This document shows, piece after piece, positions 60,539-64,000 of a stretch of DNA of 64,000 nucleotides (position 1 is the stretch's first letter; every line of letters begins with the position of its first letter). The notes beneath the pieces are model-generated. The model made no database searches and had not been told where the DNA came from. It saw only the letters and a list, made by a program, of their open reading frames with translations. Origin of the DNA: Tatumella ptyseos ATCC 33301 (GTDB lineage Bacteria; Pseudomonadota; Gammaproteobacteria; Enterobacterales; Enterobacteriaceae); the NCBI RefSeq assembly GCF_000735525.1, contig NZ_JMPR01000004.1:248001-312000 (forward strand), written 5' to 3'. Made by a program: the position numbers and the translations under genes.

Positions 60539-61459
60539 CTATCGCAGGCGGATCGCCGGGTTAACGACCGCGTATAGCAGGTCTACCAGCAAATTAATGA
60601 AAATAAACTCAAAGACAAACAACATAACCAATGCCTGGATAACAGGCTGATCCTGTGTCTTGATAGATTCAATCAGTAACCATCCCAGCCCCGGCCAGTT
60701 GAAAACACTCTCAACCACAATTGAGCCACCCAACAGAAATCCAAACTGCAGACCCAGCATGGTAATAACCGGAATTAATGCATTCCGCATCACATGTTTC
60801 CAGACAATCAGAGATTGCCGGAGTCCCTTAGCGCGTGCGGTACGGACATAATCTTCCTGAGCAACTTCTAAAAAAGAGGAACGGGTAAACCTCGCCATAA
60901 CAGCAGCGACAGAAGAGCCGAGAGTGATCGCCGGTAATACAATATCAGACCAATGAGTGAATCCGCCTACCGAAAAAATACCAAAGGGCATCGCGACGAA
61001 CTGAATCAGTAATAACCCCAGCCAGAAAGGTGGCATAGAAATCCCCCCCACCGCACCGCTCATCAAACACCAGTCCAGCCATTTCCCCCGGTTTAATGCT
61101 GACAGAACACCCACAAATAATCCCAGTAATACAGACCAGGTAAAGCCGGCAAGGGCCAGCCAGAACGTTGGCATGAATCCTTTTTTAATAACATCAAGGA
61201 CGGGCTGCTGAGTTCGATAAGTGACACCTAAATCACCGTGTAATACGCCGTTAAGCCAGTGAAAATATTGCTGGGGTAGCGGATTATTTAACCCAAGATG
61301 GACCCTTGCTGCCTCAATGGCTGTCTGTGTTGCATCCGGTCCGGCATAAATTCTGGCTGGGTCGCCAGGTAAAAGTTTAATAAAACCGAAGACCAGTAAT
61401 GACACCACCAGCAGAACAGGAATCATTTCCAGAAGGCGTCGGATAATGTAAGTCACCAT
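60539..61459 (-). CDS. Dipeptide/glutathione-type ABC transporter permease, DppB/GsiC-like
   Basis: The product has 306 residues and about six membrane segments. It opens with the typical IIRRLLEMIPVLLVVSLLVFGFIKLLPGDPA and has the EAA loop in EDYVRTARAKGLRQSLIVWKHVMRNALIPV. The stretch GLQFGFLLGGSIVVESVFNWPGLG is almost the same as E. coli GsiC. It forms the heterodimeric channel with the next permease. AGGAT lies before the start. Confidence 0.94.
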   Translation of the reverse strand: MVTYIIRRLLEMIPVLLVVSLLVFGFIKLLPGDPARIYAGPDATQTAIEAARVHLGLNNPLPQQYFHWLNGVLHGDLGVTYRTQQPVLDVIKKGFMPTFWLALAGFTWSVLLGLFVGVLSALNRGKWLDWCLMSGAVGGISMPPFWLGLLLIQFVAMPFGIFSVGGFTHWSDIVLPAITLGSSVAAVMARFTRSSFLEVAQEDYVRTARAKGLRQSLIVWKHVMRNALIPVITMLGLQFGFLLGGSIVVESVFNWPGLGWLLIESIKTQDQPVIQALVMLFVFEFIFINLLVDLLYAVVNPAIRLR

Positions 61460-61513
61460 GGTGCTATCCTGTTGTTCAGGCCTCCGGTATGCATTGCCGG
61501 AGGCTTAAATGGC

Positions 61514-63052
61514 TTAATGGAATTGCGCGTGAGTAAACAGCAGATTTCCGTCCGGGAGCATAGAAACACCACTGAGATCTTTGCGTTTTCCGACCAGGTT
61601 ATCCGGGGTACCGAGGAAAGTTACCGGAGCATCTTTCCATAATATTTTCTGTGCATCGGCATACGCTGCAGCTCGTTTAGCTGGATCTGCTGTTGCCAGC
61701 CCTTCATTAATTGCTTTATCCACAGCCGGATTGCTGTAATAGGAAACGTTATAAGATACAGGCACCCAGGATTGGGTCGCATAAAGTGGACGCAGAGCCC
61801 AGTCGGCATCTCCCGTCGAGGTAGACCAGCCACCGTAATACAAGTCAAATCCTGCTTTTGCTGGTTGAGTAACACCCCATAATTTTGCATCCCGCATACC
61901 GGAGTCCATCGGGGTGATGGTAAGCCTGAAACCTGAAGCTGCCAGCTGAGCTTTCAGAAACTGAGCAGCCCTGACCGCAGAGGTGGTATTAGTGCACCAG
62001 AGTTTAAGATCAAGTCCCCGGGGGTAGCCTGCTGCTGCCAGTAAGGCTTTAGCTTTTGCAGGATCATAAGAATACTTCGGATCTGTCTGTTTCTGATAAA
62101 ACTGAACTCCCACAGGCATCGCAGATGTTGCCGGAGTTCCCATACCAGCAAAAGCAACCTTTAACCAAATTTCACGGTCTATCGCATAGTTCAACGCCTG
62201 ACGAACACGGACATCACCCAGTGGTTTATGCTGGTTATTCACTGCCATGTAATACATGTAAATACTGGGATCACGCTGGATATCGAGCTTGCTATCATCT
62301 TTCAGACTGACGGCCAAATCAGAAGGTAATGGATAAATTGCATCAACCTGCCCGGATTTTAATTCAGCAACACGGGTAGCATCTTCCGGGCTGGGGGAAA
62401 AATACACATTGTCTACCTTCGGCCACCCTTTATCCCAGTAACCCGCGTATTTCTCCAGGTGAACCTCTTTACCTGGTTGCCAGTCAACAAACGTAAAAGG
62501 CCCCGTACCCACCGGATGTAAACGCAGTTCAGTTTCTGAAGGATACTTGTTCAGGACTGCCGGGCTCCACATGACAGCAGAAGGATGTGCGAGGGTATTA
62601 ATAAATGCCCCAAAAGGTCGGTTAAGATCAATCCTCACCTGATTCGGAGTGATCACAGTCACTGAGCTGATCATGTTATAAAGACTGTTACGCTTCAGTC
62701 CTTTCTTTTGATCTGCCAGCCGATCGAGGTTAACTTTAACTGCCTGCGCATCAAAGGGAGTACCATCCTGAAAAGTAACGCCTTTGCGTAATGTCAGGAC
62801 AAATTCTGTTGCATCAGCATTACTGGTATAACCGGTCGCCAGCCAGGGTATGAGCTTCATGGCAGGATCAAACTGAAATAACCGTTCGAATACCCCGCTC
62901 TGCACCGAGTAACTGATATTATCTGAAGTGTCCTGCGGATCCATTCCTGTAATATCGGCGTACATCGATATATGCAAATCCTGAGCATAAGCAGCCCCGG
63001 CCATAAACAGTGATAATCCTAGTGCGAGTGAGCTGCGGCGAAACAGTGTCAT
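61514..63052 (-). CDS. Peptide/glutathione-type ABC transporter substrate-binding protein (GsiB/DppA-SBP-like)
   Basis: The product has 512 residues, a periplasmic SBP_bac_5 protein. A signal peptide of about 23 residues ends at GAAYA. The cluster signature lies near VLTLRKGVTFQDGTPFDAQAVKVNLDR and DVRVRQALNYAIDREIWLKVAFAGMGTPATSAMP. The region MDSGMRDAKLWG through YYGGWSTSTGDADWALRPL is closer to E. coli GsiB (glutathione) than to OppA or DppA. With two peptidases in the operon, the real ligand could be a di- or tripeptide rather than glutathione. AGGAG stands before ATG 63052. Confidence 0.92.
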   Translation of the reverse strand: MTLFRRSSLALGLSLFMAGAAYAQDLHISMYADITGMDPQDTSDNISYSVQSGVFERLFQFDPAMKLIPWLATGYTSNADATEFVLTLRKGVTFQDGTPFDAQAVKVNLDRLADQKKGLKRNSLYNMISSVTVITPNQVRIDLNRPFGAFINTLAHPSAVMWSPAVLNKYPSETELRLHPVGTGPFTFVDWQPGKEVHLEKYAGYWDKGWPKVDNVYFSPSPEDATRVAELKSGQVDAIYPLPSDLAVSLKDDSKLDIQRDPSIYMYYMAVNNQHKPLGDVRVRQALNYAIDREIWLKVAFAGMGTPATSAMPVGVQFYQKQTDPKYSYDPAKAKALLAAAGYPRGLDLKLWCTNTTSAVRAAQFLKAQLAASGFRLTITPMDSGMRDAKLWGVTQPAKAGFDLYYGGWSTSTGDADWALRPLYATQSWVPVSYNVSYYSNPAVDKAINEGLATADPAKRAAAYADAQKILWKDAPVTFLGTPDNLVGKRKDLSGVSMLPDGNLLFTHAQFH

Positions 63053-63066
63053 AGTATCTCCTGGTA

Positions 63067-64000
63067 TTATTGTGTTAGAGGAAAAAGGCTATCTGCCACC
63101 CAATGATCCGGACCAGCCTGACGATATTTTGTTTTCGGTATGCTGATACCGGCTTTACGAAGAGGGGAAGGAATTTCACTGTCATCAAAACTGCGCAGTG
63201 GCCGGTTTGTCGGGTCTGCAACCGGAACCGACGTCAGAAGGCGTCGGGTATACGGATGGGATGGCTGATTAAAAATGGCCTGCCGTGGCCCTATTTCAAC
63301 GATCTGCCCGAGATACATCACCGCAACCCGGTTAGCAATACGTTCAACTACAGCCATATCATGAGAAATAAAAATCCATGACACCCCGCTTTTTTGTTGC
63401 AAGTCCATCATCAGATTAATCACCTGCGCCTGGACAGAAACATCCAGAGCTGATACCGCTTCATCCGCAATAATTACTTCCGGTTTGAGTGCCATTGCAC
63501 GGGCTATAGCAATACGTTGACGCTGACCTCCGGAAAACTCGTGCGGATAACGGCTGGCATGCTCAGGCTTCAAACCGACACTTTCCAGTAAGGCATGAAC
63601 CTGCGGTGTTGCATCTGCCAGTGATTTCGCCAGACCATGTAAAAGTAAAGGTTCTGCGATAGTGAAACCCACTGTCAGACGGGGATTGAGTGAGGCATAA
63701 GGATCCTGGAAGACCATTTGTATTTCGCGACGCATAGGCTGAAAAGCGGAATCAGTTAAATCAGATATTTCTTTCCCGCGAAAAAAAATACTTTCAGCCT
63801 CACTCTTCAACAAGCGCATCAATGCCCGTCCCGTCGTTGACTTACCACACCCGCTTTCGCCAACAATCGCCAGTGTTTCTCCTGGCCAGAGAGAAAAGTC
63901 AATCTGTTCGACAGCATGAACATTATGTGTGATCGCAGAGAGGATTCCGCTTCTTACGGGGTAGTAGACTTTCAGTCCCCGGACATCCAGCAATGGCGGA
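63067..64000 (-). CDS. Peptide ABC transporter ATP-binding protein, cut by the window edge
   Basis: At least 311 residues of an Opp/Dpp-type ATPase. Walker A is GESGCGKST, the signature is FSGGQRQRIAIARAM, Walker B is VIIADEAVSALD, and the C-terminal oligopeptide-transporter extension (HPYTRRLLTSVP) is present. The frame stays open through the right edge, and the residues before TTG 63993 (PPLLDVRGLKVYYPVRSG) look like the start of a domain. The gene is therefore either a DppF-type single protein with a few codons missing, or the second half of a GsiA-type double ATPase. Confidence 0.9.
   Translation of the reverse strand, partial: PPLLDVRGLKVYYPVRSGILSAITHNVHAVEQIDFSLWPGETLAIVGESGCGKSTTGRALMRLLKSEAESIFFRGKEISDLTDSAFQPMRREIQMVFQDPYASLNPRLTVGFTIAEPLLLHGLAKSLADATPQVHALLESVGLKPEHASRYPHEFSGGQRQRIAIARAMALKPEVIIADEAVSALDVSVQAQVINLMMDLQQKSGVSWIFISHDMAVVERIANRVAVMYLGQIVEIGPRQAIFNQPSHPYTRRLLTSVPVADPTNRPLRSFDDSEIPSPLRKAGISIPKTKYRQAGPDHWVADSLFPLTQ

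Overview
The window is a stretch of gamma-proteobacterial chromosome. Gene content and order match Enterobacterales very closely: rpoN-ptsN-rapZ-npr, arcZ/arcB, gltBD, sspAB-rplM-rpsI, zapE/zapG, degQS, argR, aaeXAB/aaeR, tldD-yhdP-rng-maf-mreDCB-csrD, accBC-yhdT-panF-prmA-dusB-fis. Most proteins are close to the E. coli versions in length and sequence. The block msrP-msrQ-aroQ in front of accB, where E. coli has acuI, and the moderate base composition suggest an Erwinia/Pantoea/Tatumella-type enterobacterium. That placement is inference from synteny, not proof.

Bases 1-48.8 kb are core genome. They run from the 3' end of rpoN through the nitrogen PTS, the Arc redox system with its sRNA ArcZ, glutamate synthase, stringent starvation proteins, two ribosomal proteins, envelope proteases, arginine repressor, an aromatic-acid efflux operon, cell-shape genes, fatty-acid initiation genes and dusB-fis. 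The core shows several signs of gene loss or damage. hpf survives only as a degenerate pseudogene between rpoN and ptsN. yrbL, elbB, yhcC and mdh are absent from the positions they hold in E. coli, the last three leaving gene-free stretches of about 0.4-0.8 kb. aaeA appears to be frameshifted a few codons after its expected start, at a run of seven A.

Bases 48.8-64 kb, downstream of fis, form an accessory region dominated by peptide and gamma-glutamyl metabolism. It carries an orphan OppA-like peptide-binding protein, a secreted gamma-glutamyltranspeptidase with a Fur-box-like sequence just before its start, and an OprD-family porin paired with a secreted histidine-phosphatase-like protein. 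It ends in an operon that combines a glutathione/dipeptide-type ABC importer (ATPase, binding protein, two permeases) with two unusual cytoplasmic peptidases, a P1-family (DmpA-like) and an M55-family (DppA-like D-aminopeptidase). A LysR regulator gene follows on the same strand. The operon runs off the right edge of the window. Together these genes look like a peptide-scavenging module, possibly for D-amino-acid or otherwise modified peptides. No CRISPR array, insertion sequence, prophage, tRNA or rRNA gene was recognised.
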